In this document: positions 29,091 to 39,047 of the stretch, in pieces | How the letters are laid out: every line of letters begins with the position of its first letter | Position numbering within the stretch: the first letter of the stretch is position 1 | From: Ferrimonas senticii DSM 18821 | GTDB lineage: Bacteria > Pseudomonadota > Gammaproteobacteria > Enterobacterales > Shewanellaceae | Assembly: GCF_000422665.1 (NCBI RefSeq) | Contig: NZ_KE383898.1 | Coordinates: 336,575 to 400,574, forward strand | Reading direction: 5' to 3' | Length of the DNA: 64,000 nt | Position numbers and translations under genes: made by a program | The notes under the pieces: model-generated | What the model saw: the letters and a program-made list of their open reading frames with translations, nothing else | Databases searched by the model: none | What the model was told of the DNA's origin: nothing

Positions 29091-29909
29091 ATGAAACATG
29101 GAATAGTGGCATTGATGCTGCTCGGATTGAGCGGGTGTTTGGCGACCTCGCCCACAGGCCGTAATCAATTGATGATGTTTAGTGCCGAACAGATGCGGCA
29201 ACTCGGCAGCGAATCATTCGCCCAAATCAAGCAGCAGGAGCCGATCAGCCAGGACGCTGCGGTGGTTGCTTACGTTCAGTGCGTTGCCGACGCCTTAACC
29301 CAACCGTCGTTGCTGCAAGCGATCGATCCCAGCCAACAAGAGCGTTGGCAGTTAGTGGTGTTTGAATCGGATCAAGTTAATGCCTTTGCGTTACCCGGTG
29401 GTTACATCGGGGTTTACCGCGGCTTGCTCAAAGCCGCGCAAACACCGGATCAATTGGCGGCGGTGATTGGCCATGAAATCGGCCACGTACTGGCCAATCA
29501 CGGCAATGAACAGGTGTCCCGTGGTCAGGCAACCAACGTCGGTTTACAGATGATCGATGTCGCCCTTGGTGCCAGCGGCACCGGCAATCGCGAGATGATT
29601 ATGGCTGGCTTAGGGTTGGGGGCTCAAGTGGGGATCATGCTGCCGTTCGGGCGTCAGCAAGAGAGTGAATCGGATGTGATCGGTTTAGAGTTGATGGCAC
29701 GGGCAGGATTTGATCCGGCCGCCGCCATCGCGCTGTGGCAGAACATGGCACAGGTGAGCGGCGGCGGTGGTCAACCGGAGTTTTTATCGACGCACCCATC
29801 ACACAGCAATCGCATCGCCGAATTAAGCCGCCGTCAGGCCGAGGCGCAACAGTGGTATCAGCAAGCGCAGCAACAGGGACAGCGCCCGAACTGCAAGGTG
29901 CCGAACTAG
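29091..29909 (+). CDS. M48 family metalloprotease lipoprotein (LoiP/YcaL-like)
   Basis: A 272-residue zinc protease predicted to be membrane-anchored in the periplasm. The signal peptide ends in the lipobox L-S-G-C, with Cys16 lipidated. The zinc site is H-E-I-G-H at 128-132, and a further Glu ligand lies in E-S-D-V-I-G-L-E-L-M near 200. The layout fits the LoiP/YcaL quality-control proteases for outer-membrane proteins. It lacks the TPR part of BepA. AAGGA precedes the ATG with 6-bp spacing; the frame is open upstream to 29025 but without homology. The stop codon TAG is built from the target TA plus the first G of an inserted element. Confidence 0.92.
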   Translation: MKHGIVALMLLGLSGCLATSPTGRNQLMMFSAEQMRQLGSESFAQIKQQEPISQDAAVVAYVQCVADALTQPSLLQAIDPSQQERWQLVVFESDQVNAFALPGGYIGVYRGLLKAAQTPDQLAAVIGHEIGHVLANHGNEQVSRGQATNVGLQMIDVALGASGTGNREMIMAGLGLGAQVGIMLPFGRQQESESDVIGLELMARAGFDPAAAIALWQNMAQVSGGGGQPEFLSTHPSHSNRIAELSRRQAEAQQWYQQAQQQGQRPNCKVPN

Positions 29910-30152
29910 GGCGTGTTGACGTTTAGTGTTTGGAATTTGGTCGAGGATAGCGGCTGTCAATCGAGGATTGCGATTGAAGGCATAGTGGTTCTACGTCGAA
30001 ATCGTATGACGAAGAGTGACAGTTGCTAGTCCGACCCTGCAAGGCGCCCCCCAGTGATCACTGAACAGCAAAATTAACCAAACAAGATCAATTTGCTGTC
30101 AAAAAGTAGCCAACAAAGGGCGCAAAAACATACGGCAAAGGTCAACACGCCC
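29909..30152 (+). mobile_element. non-autonomous TIR element (MITE), copy 1
   Basis: A 244-bp element ending in GGGCGTGTTGAC and GTCAACACGCCC, flanked by TA on both sides (29907-29908 and 30153-30154). It aligns along its whole length with copies at 47998 (inverted) and 51712. A conserved inner inverted repeat (AGCGGCTGTCA with TGACAGTTGCT) can form a stem. No transposase frame is present. It sits in the stop codon of the M48 gene, so an uninterrupted site would read A-A-C T-A-A instead of A-A-C T-A-G, leaving the protein unchanged. Confidence 0.9.
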
Positions 30153-30156
30153 TAAC

Positions 30157-30522
30157 TTAATTTAGGTGATCAAAGTGGGCAAACTGCTGCTGGCAAAAGC
30201 TTGGTAATAGCAGCAGTGGCAGCGCCTGTTGCTGATATGGTTGGCCATTGTGATAGCGCTCGGCGTCGATCTCGACGGCGCGAATGCCGGCGTCAATGTT
30301 AGGCAAGTCAACACGGCGATAATCAACCCTAAGCGGCTGCAGCGGGTGCAGCCAAATCAGCCAATGGTGCGGCTGCTGTTGATAGTAGCCCTGATACAGT
30401 TGACAAGACTGTTGATGGTGATGCAACACGCTATAGATCACCCGATTCAGTGCGGCGGCATCCAGTGCTTGGGTCGGCAGTTGCAGCAGCTGTGCTTGCA
30501 GTTGCTCGGCGGAATATCTCAT
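30157..30522 (-). CDS. hypothetical protein
   Basis: A 121-residue Gln/Leu/His-rich cytosolic protein with no signal peptide or membrane segment; I do not recognise a family. Features seen are a stretch H-H-H-Q-Q-S near 34 and W-L-I-W-L-H-P-L-Q-P-L-R near 53, followed by R-R-V-D-L-P-N-I-D. It is convergent with the M48 gene, and its stop lies only 4 bp from the end of an inserted element, so the two genes were probably almost adjacent before insertion. Codon use looks like that of its neighbours. No strong ribosome-binding site. Confidence 0.6.
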   Translation of the reverse strand: MRYSAEQLQAQLLQLPTQALDAAALNRVIYSVLHHHQQSCQLYQGYYQQQPHHWLIWLHPLQPLRVDYRRVDLPNIDAGIRAVEIDAERYHNGQPYQQQALPLLLLPSFCQQQFAHFDHLN

Positions 30523-30596
30523 AAAGCCAATGGTTCTCTAATTAAGGCGCAAGTTTAGCAGCAGTGGATTCTACGATACGCTGACCAAGACAGTAA

Positions 30597-31346
<750 letters not shown>

Positions 31347-31400
31347 ACCAGATTGGTTAAGCACTAAGCGCAGTTGTTAGCACTGTGTGATCTTGTTAGA

Positions 31401-31424
31401 AAGCCCGCAACAGCGGGCTTTTTT
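31401..31424 (+). terminator. rho-independent terminator of adk
   Basis: An 8-bp stem AAGCCCGC with GCGGGCTT and AACA loop, then TTTTTT. Confidence 0.92.
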
Positions 31425-31489
31425 GTTGCCTGATCCGGTGCTAGGTTGCTGTCGTATCATCGGATTGATTGAATAAGTGATTGTTTGCT

Positions 31490-32485
31490 ATGACAAAGCC
31501 TCCATTTGGCGTGCTGCTGGTTAACCTTGGCACCCCCTGTAACCCGACCCCAGAGTGTGTTCGCTGTTTCCTGAAAGACTTTTTGGGGGATCCGCGGGTG
31601 GTGGATCTGCCGCGTTGGCAGTGGAAGCCGATTTTGCATGGCATCATCTTAAATACCCGACCAAAGCGGGTGGCTAAGGCTTATCAATCGATCTGGAGCG
31701 AGCAGGGCTCGCCGCTCAAAGTGATTAGCCAAGCTCAGCGAGACGCCTTGGCGGCCAAGCTTGAGCAGCAATTCGGCCAAGCGATCCCGGTTGAATTGGG
31801 GATGACCTATTGCAAGCCAGGTTTGGCGACCGGTCTCGATGCGCTAAACCAAGCCGGAGTGGACAAGGTGGTGGTGTTACCGCTGTTCCCGCAATACTCC
31901 TGCAGCACCACCGGTGCGGTGGTGGATGGTCTTGCTAAGGTGTTTGCCAAACAGCGAGCGCTACCGGAATATCGTTTGATCCGCGACTACCACGTTGATC
32001 AGCAATACATTCAGGCGCTGAAAAACAGCGTTGAACGCCATTGGGCCGAGCATGGTCGAGGCCAGAAATTGTTGATGTCGTTCCACGGGGTGCCAGAGCG
32101 CTACATTACCGAGGGCGATCTCTATCGTGATCACTGCCAAGCGACCGCCGATGCGCTGGCTTCAGCCTTGGGCTTAAACAGCGAACAGTGGCTGCTCTGT
32201 TTCCAATCCCGTTTTGGCAAAGAGCCATGGCTGCAGCCGTATACCGATGAGATGCTGGAATCGTTGCCGAAACAGGGGGTGACCGCCATCGACATTATCT
32301 CACCGGCGTTTGCGGTGGATTGCTTGGAAACCTTGGAAGAGTTAGCGATCGAGGGCAAGCAAGAGTTTATCGAGGCGGGCGGCGAACACTATCAATTTAT
32401 TCCGTGCTTGAATGCCGGTGACGATCATATCCAGATGATGGCGTCGCTGGTTACTGAGCACGCGGGTAATTGGGCTGGGTGCTGA
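31490..32485 (+). CDS. hemH: ferrochelatase
   Basis: HemH inserts Fe2+ into protoporphyrin IX, the last step of protohaem synthesis. The 331-residue protein opens G-V-L-L-V-N-L-G-T-P and contains the catalytic His in L-M-S-F-H-G-V-P-E-R near 201 and the Glu-rich segment near 275 (V-D-C-L-E-T-L-E-E-L). The family signature continues with Q-S-R-F-G-K-E-P-W-L-Q-P-Y-T. Adk followed by hemH is the classic enterobacterial and Shewanella order. The ATG at 31490 is preferred over a TTG three codons upstream. Confidence 0.97.
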   Translation: MTKPPFGVLLVNLGTPCNPTPECVRCFLKDFLGDPRVVDLPRWQWKPILHGIILNTRPKRVAKAYQSIWSEQGSPLKVISQAQRDALAAKLEQQFGQAIPVELGMTYCKPGLATGLDALNQAGVDKVVVLPLFPQYSCSTTGAVVDGLAKVFAKQRALPEYRLIRDYHVDQQYIQALKNSVERHWAEHGRGQKLLMSFHGVPERYITEGDLYRDHCQATADALASALGLNSEQWLLCFQSRFGKEPWLQPYTDEMLESLPKQGVTAIDIISPAFAVDCLETLEELAIEGKQEFIEAGGEHYQFIPCLNAGDDHIQMMASLVTEHAGNWAGC

Positions 32486-32503
32486 CGCTGAGGGCTTAGC
32501 CGC

Positions 32504-32532
32504 AACCTAGGCAGCGACAAGCTGCCTAGGTT
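32504..32532. terminator. bidirectional hairpin between hemH and the chemoreceptor gene
   Basis: A 12-bp perfect stem AACCTAGGCAGC with GCTGCCTAGGTT and a 5-nt loop. The stop codon of the convergent chemoreceptor gene lies inside the stem. T-tracts are short on both sides. Confidence 0.65.
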
Positions 32533-34436
32533 AATTTGAATCTGCCGATCAGGCATTTAAGATTGCTGTTGGTTTGACCAATAGTGATCGTTTGCTGTTG
32601 CAGCACCGTGCCAGTGTGATTGAGCGAGGAGACCATGGTTTGGATCTGCTGCATATTGTGATCAAGCGCCTGCACCACATTACGTTGCTCTTCGGCTGCC
32701 GCGGCAATTTGATAGTTGGCTTGATGAACCGAGTGAATCTCACTGTTCAGCTGGGTCAAAGTGGTGGTAATCGTCGAGTTTTGTTCTACCACCAGGCGGC
32801 AATGGTGCTGGGTTTGATTGATTGAATCGACGGTTAGCTGCGCTTGTTGTTGCAGTTTCGCCAGCGCTTGTTCGATATCGCCAGTACTGCTTTGTACTCG
32901 TTCAGCCAAAGCCCTAACTTCTTCAGCGACTACCGCAAATCCTCTGCCTGATTCCCCGGCACGAGCGGCCTCGATCGCGGCATTAAGCGCCAGTAAGTTG
33001 GTTTGTTCAGCAATCCCGGCGATGATGCTAACTACCGATTGGATGCTGGTGGCTTCATCGTTCATCGCTTTCACGTTGTCGTTAGTTTTGATGACGTTAC
33101 TCGATAGCGCGACGATCTGTTGTTGCGCCTTATCAAGGCTTGTTTGGGCAGTGTTGCTTTGATTATTAACCTGCTGACTGGCGCTTTCGGTGACGTGAGC
33201 CATCTTTGAGACCGATTCGGCACTTTGCTGTAACTGGGTCATCGCAGTGACGATCTCATTGGTTTCATCCATATGCTGGCACAGCGCCTGATGGCTGTCG
33301 CTGCTGACACTATTAAGCGTTGTCATCCCTTGGTTGAGCTGTTCACAGGCTTCTTGAAACTGCTGCATTACTTGGTGCAGATTATCGATAAAAGCATTGA
33401 TCCCTTTAGCAATTTGTCCAAGATCATCGTCCCGTTGCAGCGGCAATCTTTGGGTTAAGTCGGCGCTACCATTCGCCAGATTAGCAACCACTTGCCGCAA
33501 TGCCACGATCGGCCGATACAGCCAAGTTAATGCCAGCAATAGCGTAACCAATGCCACCACCGCGGTGACCGCCATGGCAACGCCAATTTTGCCGCTAGCA
33601 GCAATGCTTGGGGCGTTAATTTGGCTTTGATCAACGGCGACAATCAACAGCCAATAATCATCACCTATCAATGGGATTTTACGACTTACTAGCAGCAGTT
33701 GTTGCTTGTCGATGGTCAGTTGGTGCTGCCCTTTGGCGTGGCCATACAGTTGCTGCCGATGGATATTCAGCGGCGTTTGTTCGATGTTGCTTTTGGCGGT
33801 AACAAAATCGGCACTGGAAGCGAGCACCGTACCATGCTGATCGGTGATGATCGCAGCGCTGTCGTTCAGGTAATTAATGTCATGCAGTTTTTGCTGTAAT
33901 TGATCAAAACGAATATCAACCATCAATACTGTATCGGCAAAACGATACATGACGCCAATCATCGGGATGCCATCGGCGCGAGTGAAGAACGCGTCACTCA
34001 GGCTCAAACCCGGCTGCTGCTGAGCCTTTTGGTACCACGGGCGAGTACGTGGATCGTACAGGGCAGGAATGCCGACGCCACCAGGAAAAGAGTCCGATTC
34101 TCGAGAGACAAATGAACGGCCATCGTCGTCGCCCAAGGTGACTTTAAACACTCCGCCCAGCTCGGCAGCACTGGCTAACAGTTGTGGGTGGTTTTCGGTC
34201 TGCTGGGGTTGCTGGTAGTAACGTTTTAAGCTGTCAATAACCGCGATTGCCCGCTCGACCGGTTGCAGAATTTCAGTTGCCTTGGCGTCAATGGCGTGGT
34301 CGATGTTTGCTATTACCCGTTGCTCAACTTCGACTTGGATAATTCGATGCGCTAGATAGCCGCTTATACAGCAGCATAACAACAGTGAAATTGCCACGGT
34401 GGACAGAATGCTGCCTTTAAAACCCAATTTGCGCAT
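32526..34436 (-). CDS. methyl-accepting chemotaxis protein with dCache-type sensor
   Basis: A 636-residue transmembrane chemoreceptor. TM1 is at about 10-32. The periplasmic part (33-275) looks like a double Cache domain: it has the typical Y-D-P-R-T-R-P-W-Y and D-I-R-F-D-Q-L segments. TM2 is at about 280-305, followed by HAMP (about 306-360) and a signalling domain with the hairpin tip [21 protein letters not shown]. Ligands of such Cache sensors are often amino or organic acids, but none can be named here. AAGGA precedes the chosen ATG; the frame is open to 34499 without homology. Confidence 0.95.
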   Translation of the reverse strand: MRKLGFKGSILSTVAISLLLCCCISGYLAHRIIQVEVEQRVIANIDHAIDAKATEILQPVERAIAVIDSLKRYYQQPQQTENHPQLLASAAELGGVFKVTLGDDDGRSFVSRESDSFPGGVGIPALYDPRTRPWYQKAQQQPGLSLSDAFFTRADGIPMIGVMYRFADTVLMVDIRFDQLQQKLHDINYLNDSAAIITDQHGTVLASSADFVTAKSNIEQTPLNIHRQQLYGHAKGQHQLTIDKQQLLLVSRKIPLIGDDYWLLIVAVDQSQINAPSIAASGKIGVAMAVTAVVALVTLLLALTWLYRPIVALRQVVANLANGSADLTQRLPLQRDDDLGQIAKGINAFIDNLHQVMQQFQEACEQLNQGMTTLNSVSSDSHQALCQHMDETNEIVTAMTQLQQSAESVSKMAHVTESASQQVNNQSNTAQTSLDKAQQQIVALSSNVIKTNDNVKAMNDEATSIQSVVSIIAGIAEQTNLLALNAAIEAARAGESGRGFAVVAEEVRALAERVQSSTGDIEQALAKLQQQAQLTVDSINQTQHHCRLVVEQNSTITTTLTQLNSEIHSVHQANYQIAAAAEEQRNVVQALDHNMQQIQTMVSSLNHTGTVLQQQTITIGQTNSNLKCLIGRFKLT

Positions 34437-34676
34437 TAACGGATCCTTTTGCTGATGGCACTGTTGCTGGTCGGGATTAACGTGACAAATTGTGACCAAT
34501 TAGGGCGCTAACCAATATTGATTAAAATCAAATTGTTAATCAGGAAAGGGCGGCTCTAATCTGGTTATGTGAACCAGACCATAATAATAAAAAGGTGTTT
34601 CATTATTTTTATCTTGCGGTTTTGTTTTTGCTTGAAGTTCAACTCACTAGGGCGGCGGTTGCGGCAAGGGGTGGGT

Positions 34677-34698
34677 AGGCCACCGGTGACGGTGGCCT
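34677..34698. terminator. hairpin downstream of the persulfide reductase gene
   Basis: AGGCCACC pairs with GGTGGCCT directly after the stop of the - strand gene. There is no T-tract, so it is a weak terminator call. Confidence 0.4.
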
Positions 34699-34703
34699 TG
34701 GGA

Positions 34704-36356
34704 TTAAGCGTTGGCACTACTGTAGGTTTTGTAGCCACCAATCAGATTAACGGCGTTAAAGCCGCAGTTGCTCAGCATTCGCTGGGCCACATGGCCGCGT
34801 AACCCCACCTGACAGATCACCACAATGGTTTTGTCTTTTGGTAGTTCGGCCAAGCGGCCGCGCAGTTCATCCACCGGGATGTTGATGCTGCCCGGGATTT
34901 GACCAAGCTTGCTAAGCTCTGCCGCCGTGCGAACATCCAGCAGCAGGTGGTCATGGTTAAGCTCTGTCAGTTGATGGTAGTGGATTGGCTGACAGAGCCC
35001 TTCACGAATGTTGCTGGCGACCATACCGGCTAGGTTTACCACATCCTTAGCGCTGCCATAAGGCGGGGCGTAGCTGAGTTCGACCTGCGCCAGTTGCTCT
35101 ACCGTCATCCCCATGCGGTAGGCCATCGCCATCACATCAAGGCGTTTGTCGACGCCATCTTTACCGACCGCTTGGGCACCGAAGATCTTGCCGCTGTCGG
35201 GACAAAACAGCAGTTTGAACGATACCGGTTCCGCGCCAGGGTAATAACCGGCGTGGCTGGCGGCATGGACAAACACTTTTTGATAGCGAGTGCCATCGCG
35301 CTGCAGTCGTCGTTCGTTAAGCCCAGTGCAGCCGACCGCGATATCAAATACCTTGCAGATGGCGGTGCCTTGGGTGCCACCGTAGGACTTATTGGCACCC
35401 AGCATGTTGTCGGCGGCGAGGCGCCCTTGGCGGTTGGCCGGCCCCGCCAGTGGCGCCAGCATGGCGTTATCGAAGCCAAACTGTGGGTGCTCAATGGCAT
35501 CGCCGACGGCATAGATATCGGCCACAGAAGTTTGCATTTGCGAATTAACCGCAATGCCCCCAAGTGGGCCGATAGCAATGCCGGCTTGCTGAGCAAGGGT
35601 AATTTCCGGGCGGACGCCGATGGCCATGATCAGCAGTTGGCTATCGAACTGTTCGCCATTGGTTAAGGTCAACGTCAGTGAGGCGGACTGCGGCTGATAA
35701 TCGACCGATTCCAGCGCTTGGCCTAAACGCAGGTCGACATCATGGCCACGAATGACTTGATGCACCAACCCGGCCATCTCACGGTCGACGCTGGTCATCA
35801 CTTGGTCTGCCAACTCTAACAGAGTGACTTTGATGCCACGGGCGTGCAGCGCTTCGGCCATCTCTAAACCGATAAAGCCACCGCCAACCACGGTGGCGTG
35901 GTTGACGGTGGTTTGCTCTAAGGTGGCTAAGATCCCATCCATATCGGGGATGTTGCGCAGGCTGTGAGTCAGCGGGGTGTTAATCCCCGCAATCGGTGGC
36001 AGCACCGGCGCAGCGCCAGGGCTCAGTAATAGTTTGTCGTAAGGTTCTTGGTAACTTTGCCCACTGGCGAGGTTATGCACGGTGATCTGCTTATTGGCGC
36101 TGTCGATGGCAACGACGTCGCTATTGATCCGCACCTCGACGTTAAAGCGATTGTGGAAACTCTGTGGAGTTTGCAGTAGCAATTTATTGCGATCACTGAT
36201 GTCGTTGCTGATGTGGTAGGGCAGGCCGCAGTTGGCAAATGAGACATAGGGGCCGCGCTCAAACATGACGATCTGTGCTTGTTCATCCAAACGGCGAGCA
36301 CGAGCAGCAGCCGACGCGCCACCGGCAACGCCGCCAATAATGACGATCTTGGTCAT
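34704..36356 (-). CDS. CoA-disulfide/persulfide reductase with C-terminal rhodanese domain
   Basis: A 550-residue FAD- and NAD(P)H-dependent reductase. The FAD dinucleotide fold starts I-V-I-I-G-G-V-A-G-G-A-S. The redox Cys43 lies in F-A-N-C-G-L-P-Y, the single-Cys arrangement of CoA-disulfide reductases. A second nucleotide fold is near 150 (V-V-G-G-G-F-I-G-L-E-M-A). The rhodanese domain (about 455-550) keeps an active-site Cys in V-I-C-Q-V-G-L-R-G-H near 515. This fusion matches the NADH-dependent persulfide reductase Npsr known from Shewanella loihica, suggesting sulfur metabolism. AAAGGATCC precedes the chosen ATG. Confidence 0.92.
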   Translation of the reverse strand: MTKIVIIGGVAGGASAAARARRLDEQAQIVMFERGPYVSFANCGLPYHISNDISDRNKLLLQTPQSFHNRFNVEVRINSDVVAIDSANKQITVHNLASGQSYQEPYDKLLLSPGAAPVLPPIAGINTPLTHSLRNIPDMDGILATLEQTTVNHATVVGGGFIGLEMAEALHARGIKVTLLELADQVMTSVDREMAGLVHQVIRGHDVDLRLGQALESVDYQPQSASLTLTLTNGEQFDSQLLIMAIGVRPEITLAQQAGIAIGPLGGIAVNSQMQTSVADIYAVGDAIEHPQFGFDNAMLAPLAGPANRQGRLAADNMLGANKSYGGTQGTAICKVFDIAVGCTGLNERRLQRDGTRYQKVFVHAASHAGYYPGAEPVSFKLLFCPDSGKIFGAQAVGKDGVDKRLDVMAMAYRMGMTVEQLAQVELSYAPPYGSAKDVVNLAGMVASNIREGLCQPIHYHQLTELNHDHLLLDVRTAAELSKLGQIPGSINIPVDELRGRLAELPKDKTIVVICQVGLRGHVAQRMLSNCGFNAVNLIGGYKTYSSANA

Positions 36357-36459
36357 AGAGGATCCTTTCACCTTGATGGGCAATAACGTACTTGATAGCA
36401 CCGCATTGCAGCACAGATAGCGCCGGCGATGAATGATTTAGATCGGTTTTTGCGGCGCG

Positions 36460-37179
36460 CTATCGGCCTAGCGTGGTTACCTGTCGCCGGATCACCTTAG
36501 CAAGTTGCAAGGCTTGTGGGTTATCGCCGTGCAGACAGAGGCTGTCGATGGTTAACCGCAGCGGCGTGCCCTCAACGCTATCCACCACCCCAGCAAGTAG
36601 CTGCTGCAGCTGTTGTTGTAGTTGCTCAGGGGTGGTCAACAGTGCTCCAGGCTGCTGTCTGCACTGCAAGCGGCCATCACTGTGATAGCGACGATCAACA
36701 AAACCCTCTTGGATGATTGGTAAGCCGGTGCTGGCGGCGATGGTGGCCAGTGGACTTTGCGCCTGCACCATTAATGGCAAACGTGGGAACTGGCTAAGTA
36801 GGTAATCGCACAGCGCCTGAGCGGATTCAGGTTGCCAGTTGAGACGGTGATACAGGGCGCCGTGGGGTTTTAGATGACTCACCTTCGCGCCTTGTTGGGC
36901 GGCCAACTCAACAAACTGTTGCAGCTGCCGATTGAGCTCTCCAAGTACAGCGGTAAGCGGCTGCTGCAGCTCGATGCGGCCGAAATTATCCGGATCGGCA
37001 TAACCAGGATGGGCACCAACGTTAACCTGATATTGCTTGGCCAAGGCGATGGTCGAGCGGGTTAGCGCCAGACTGCCAGCATGGGCGCCGCAGCAGATGT
37101 TGGCACTGCTTATTAGCTTCAGTAATGGCTGATCATCGCCACCTTCGCCAATATCGGCGTTGAGATCCAGTCGCGTCAT
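36460..37179 (-). CDS. pxpA: 5-oxoprolinase subunit A
   Basis: PxpA is the LamB/YcsF-family subunit of the ATP-dependent 5-oxoprolinase PxpABC, which converts pyroglutamate to glutamate. The 239-residue protein has the family start L-D-L-N-A-D-I-G-E-G, then A-N-I-C-C-G-A-H-A-G (about 27-36) and V-G-A-H-P-G-Y-A-D near 55, with H-L-K-P-H-G-A-L-Y-H near 103. It is the last gene of the pxpB-pxpC-pxpA operon and its ATG overlaps the pxpC stop. Confidence 0.95.
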   Translation of the reverse strand: MTRLDLNADIGEGGDDQPLLKLISSANICCGAHAGSLALTRSTIALAKQYQVNVGAHPGYADPDNFGRIELQQPLTAVLGELNRQLQQFVELAAQQGAKVSHLKPHGALYHRLNWQPESAQALCDYLLSQFPRLPLMVQAQSPLATIAASTGLPIIQEGFVDRRYHSDGRLQCRQQPGALLTTPEQLQQQLQQLLAGVVDSVEGTPLRLTIDSLCLHGDNPQALQLAKVIRRQVTTLGR

Positions 37180-38117
37180 TGGTTCGGCTCCAGTTGTTGC
37201 CAGCGCTGCTGGGCGGAGAGCCGCAGTTGGCGCAGATGACGATGTTGTCGTTTCAGCCGCGCTCTGGCTTCGGTAAGTGAGATTGCCTCAAACCACAGTT
37301 GTTGATTGGGGCGCAGTTGGCCCAAGGTGGTAAGACTGGATTCGGCCACTTGGGCGATTTTGGGGTAGCCGCCGACCGATTGGCAATCGGCGCCTAAGAT
37401 AATCGGCTGGCCGTTGCTGGGCAGTTGCACCGTTCCCGGCAGTACCGGTTCGGATGCCATTGTCGCAGGTTGATAAGATAGCGGGTCACCGCACAGACGC
37501 AGCCCCAGCCGGTTACCTTGTGGGCTGACCTGCCACGGCGCTTGGCACAAGCTGGTTAAGCCGTGCTCAAGCCGATCCGTTTGCGCGCTGGCGAAGCAAC
37601 CAAGTACTGGGGTGAGTGGCCAAACCAACCCGACCCAACTGTGGCAAATTGGCACTGGCTGCCGGTAGGGACGAATCGCATAGGTATCGCCGACGCTCAG
37701 TTGCTGGCCAAGCCCCAGTTGGCTTTGATGGCTAACACTGCCAAGAACCGGTTCGGTATCAATCCCGCCTTTGATAGCCAGATAGCTGCGACAACCGTGT
37801 TTTGCCCGCCCCAACGTCAGCGTTTGTCCGGCCTTGATGGCATGCACTTGCCCGGGTTCTACCGCTGCGCTATCGATGGTTATGGTCATAGTGGCACCGG
37901 TTATCGCAACGGCGCTATCGCAATGAAAACGCAGACTTGGGCCAATCAGGGTGGCTTCAATCACCGCCAAGTTGCCATCTTGATTGAGTAGAGCGTTGGC
38001 GGCTTGAGCGGCCAGAGGGTCCATCGCGCCGCTGCGGGCAAAGCCCAGTTGCCGCCAACCGCGGCGTCCCAGATCTTGGATGCTGCTGTACAGCCCGCCG
38101 CTGATAACCTCAATCAT
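37176..38117 (-). CDS. pxpC: 5-oxoprolinase subunit C (biotin-dependent carboxylase-like)
   Basis: PxpC (YbgK/KipA family) has a cyclophilin-like fold shared with urea amidolyase. The 313-residue protein shows S-I-Q-D-L-G-R-R-G-W near 14-23, the conserved S-G-A-M-D near 31, and the late motif I-I-L-G-A-D-C-Q-S-V-G-G-Y-P near 247-260. The ATG at 38117 lies in the pxpB stop (ATGA); an upstream in-frame start at 38132 would overlap more and has no support. Confidence 0.94.
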   Translation of the reverse strand: MIEVISGGLYSSIQDLGRRGWRQLGFARSGAMDPLAAQAANALLNQDGNLAVIEATLIGPSLRFHCDSAVAITGATMTITIDSAAVEPGQVHAIKAGQTLTLGRAKHGCRSYLAIKGGIDTEPVLGSVSHQSQLGLGQQLSVGDTYAIRPYRQPVPICHSWVGLVWPLTPVLGCFASAQTDRLEHGLTSLCQAPWQVSPQGNRLGLRLCGDPLSYQPATMASEPVLPGTVQLPSNGQPIILGADCQSVGGYPKIAQVAESSLTTLGQLRPNQQLWFEAISLTEARARLKRQHRHLRQLRLSAQQRWQQLEPNQ

Positions 38118-38818
38118 CGCTGCTGCTCGCACTGTTGCTGATAAACATCAAAGTCGATGGGGTAAAATTCGACGCTGTCGCCCAACTGCAAGCGACAGGG
38201 GGTGGCGGCGCTGATATCTAACAGCGGCAGCGGACAGGCACCAAGCAGGTGCCAACCTGCGGGACCGGATTGCGGATAGATGCCGCTGTAGTGCTCGGCG
38301 ATGGCAACACTGCCTGCTGGCACTTGCAGTCGTGGGGTGGCTCGGCGCGGTAATTGCAAGCGGCTATCTAAGCCATCAAGGTGGGCGAAGCCGGGGCGAA
38401 AACCGGTGGCGGCAACCCGATAACGGCCGGCCAAATGACGATGGATTAGCTCGGCAACCGAAAGTTGGCAGTGGGCGGCGATATCGTCCAGATCGAGCCC
38501 TAAGCTGGGGTGATAACACACCGGTAGGCGGTGGCGACGTGTGGTACGCGGTTGGCGTTGTGGTTGCTGCTTAAGCCACAGTTGCAGCCGGTGTTGTAGA
38601 TCGCATTGACTAGCACCAATAAGCGCCAAACTGGTTGGGGCGGCCACCACGTCATCAAGCCATGGCAGTTGGCTTAAACGCTGCTGCAGTTCAGCAATTT
38701 GCCGATGGTTATCAACGCCATCGGTTGGCCAACGCAGCAACAACGCGCCCTCGGCCATCGGCTCGATAATAAACTGCCATTCTGTGCTGGCCGCTGGGGC
38801 TGGATGATCGTCGCTCAT
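38114..38818 (-). CDS. pxpB: 5-oxoprolinase subunit B
   Basis: PxpB (YbgJ/KipI family) pairs with PxpC. The 234-residue protein has the conserved central V-C-Y-H-P-S-L-G-L-D-L-D-D-I-A, the A-T-G-F-R-P-G-F-A-H-L-D-G-L-D segment and P-A-G-S-V-A-I-A with Y-P-Q-S-G-P-A-G-W-H-L-L-G near the C-terminus. These are diagnostic for the family. AAAGG precedes the chosen ATG; the frame is open to 38899 but that extension lacks homology. First gene of the operon, divergent from gsk. Confidence 0.94.
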   Translation of the reverse strand: MSDDHPAPAASTEWQFIIEPMAEGALLLRWPTDGVDNHRQIAELQQRLSQLPWLDDVVAAPTSLALIGASQCDLQHRLQLWLKQQPQRQPRTTRRHRLPVCYHPSLGLDLDDIAAHCQLSVAELIHRHLAGRYRVAATGFRPGFAHLDGLDSRLQLPRRATPRLQVPAGSVAIAEHYSGIYPQSGPAGWHLLGACPLPLLDISAATPCRLQLGDSVEFYPIDFDVYQQQCEQQR

Positions 38819-39047
38819 CACCAATTCCTTTGGTTGTTTTTCATTCACTGTACCAGTGCTGGTCAATAAAGTTTGGGTAGCGGCGGTTTTTGTTATCAAT
38901 CAGTTGAGATCCGAGCGTTTTATTAGAGAAACTCTGTGATAGACTTGCGCGCCCAATTTGACAGCCACTGCAGGGAGCCGATCGGATGATCGAGCAGTGC
39001 CAACTACACTGCATGGATGGCGTTACGCGAGCTGAAGTGATCCCAGC

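Noticed and set aside
34480..34500. CRP-like site upstream of the chemoreceptor gene
   Set aside because: GTGAC-AAATT-GTGAC is a direct, not inverted, repeat, so it does not fit CRP.
38900..39047. PurR box upstream of gsk
   Set aside because: The nearest sequence matches only half of the consensus.
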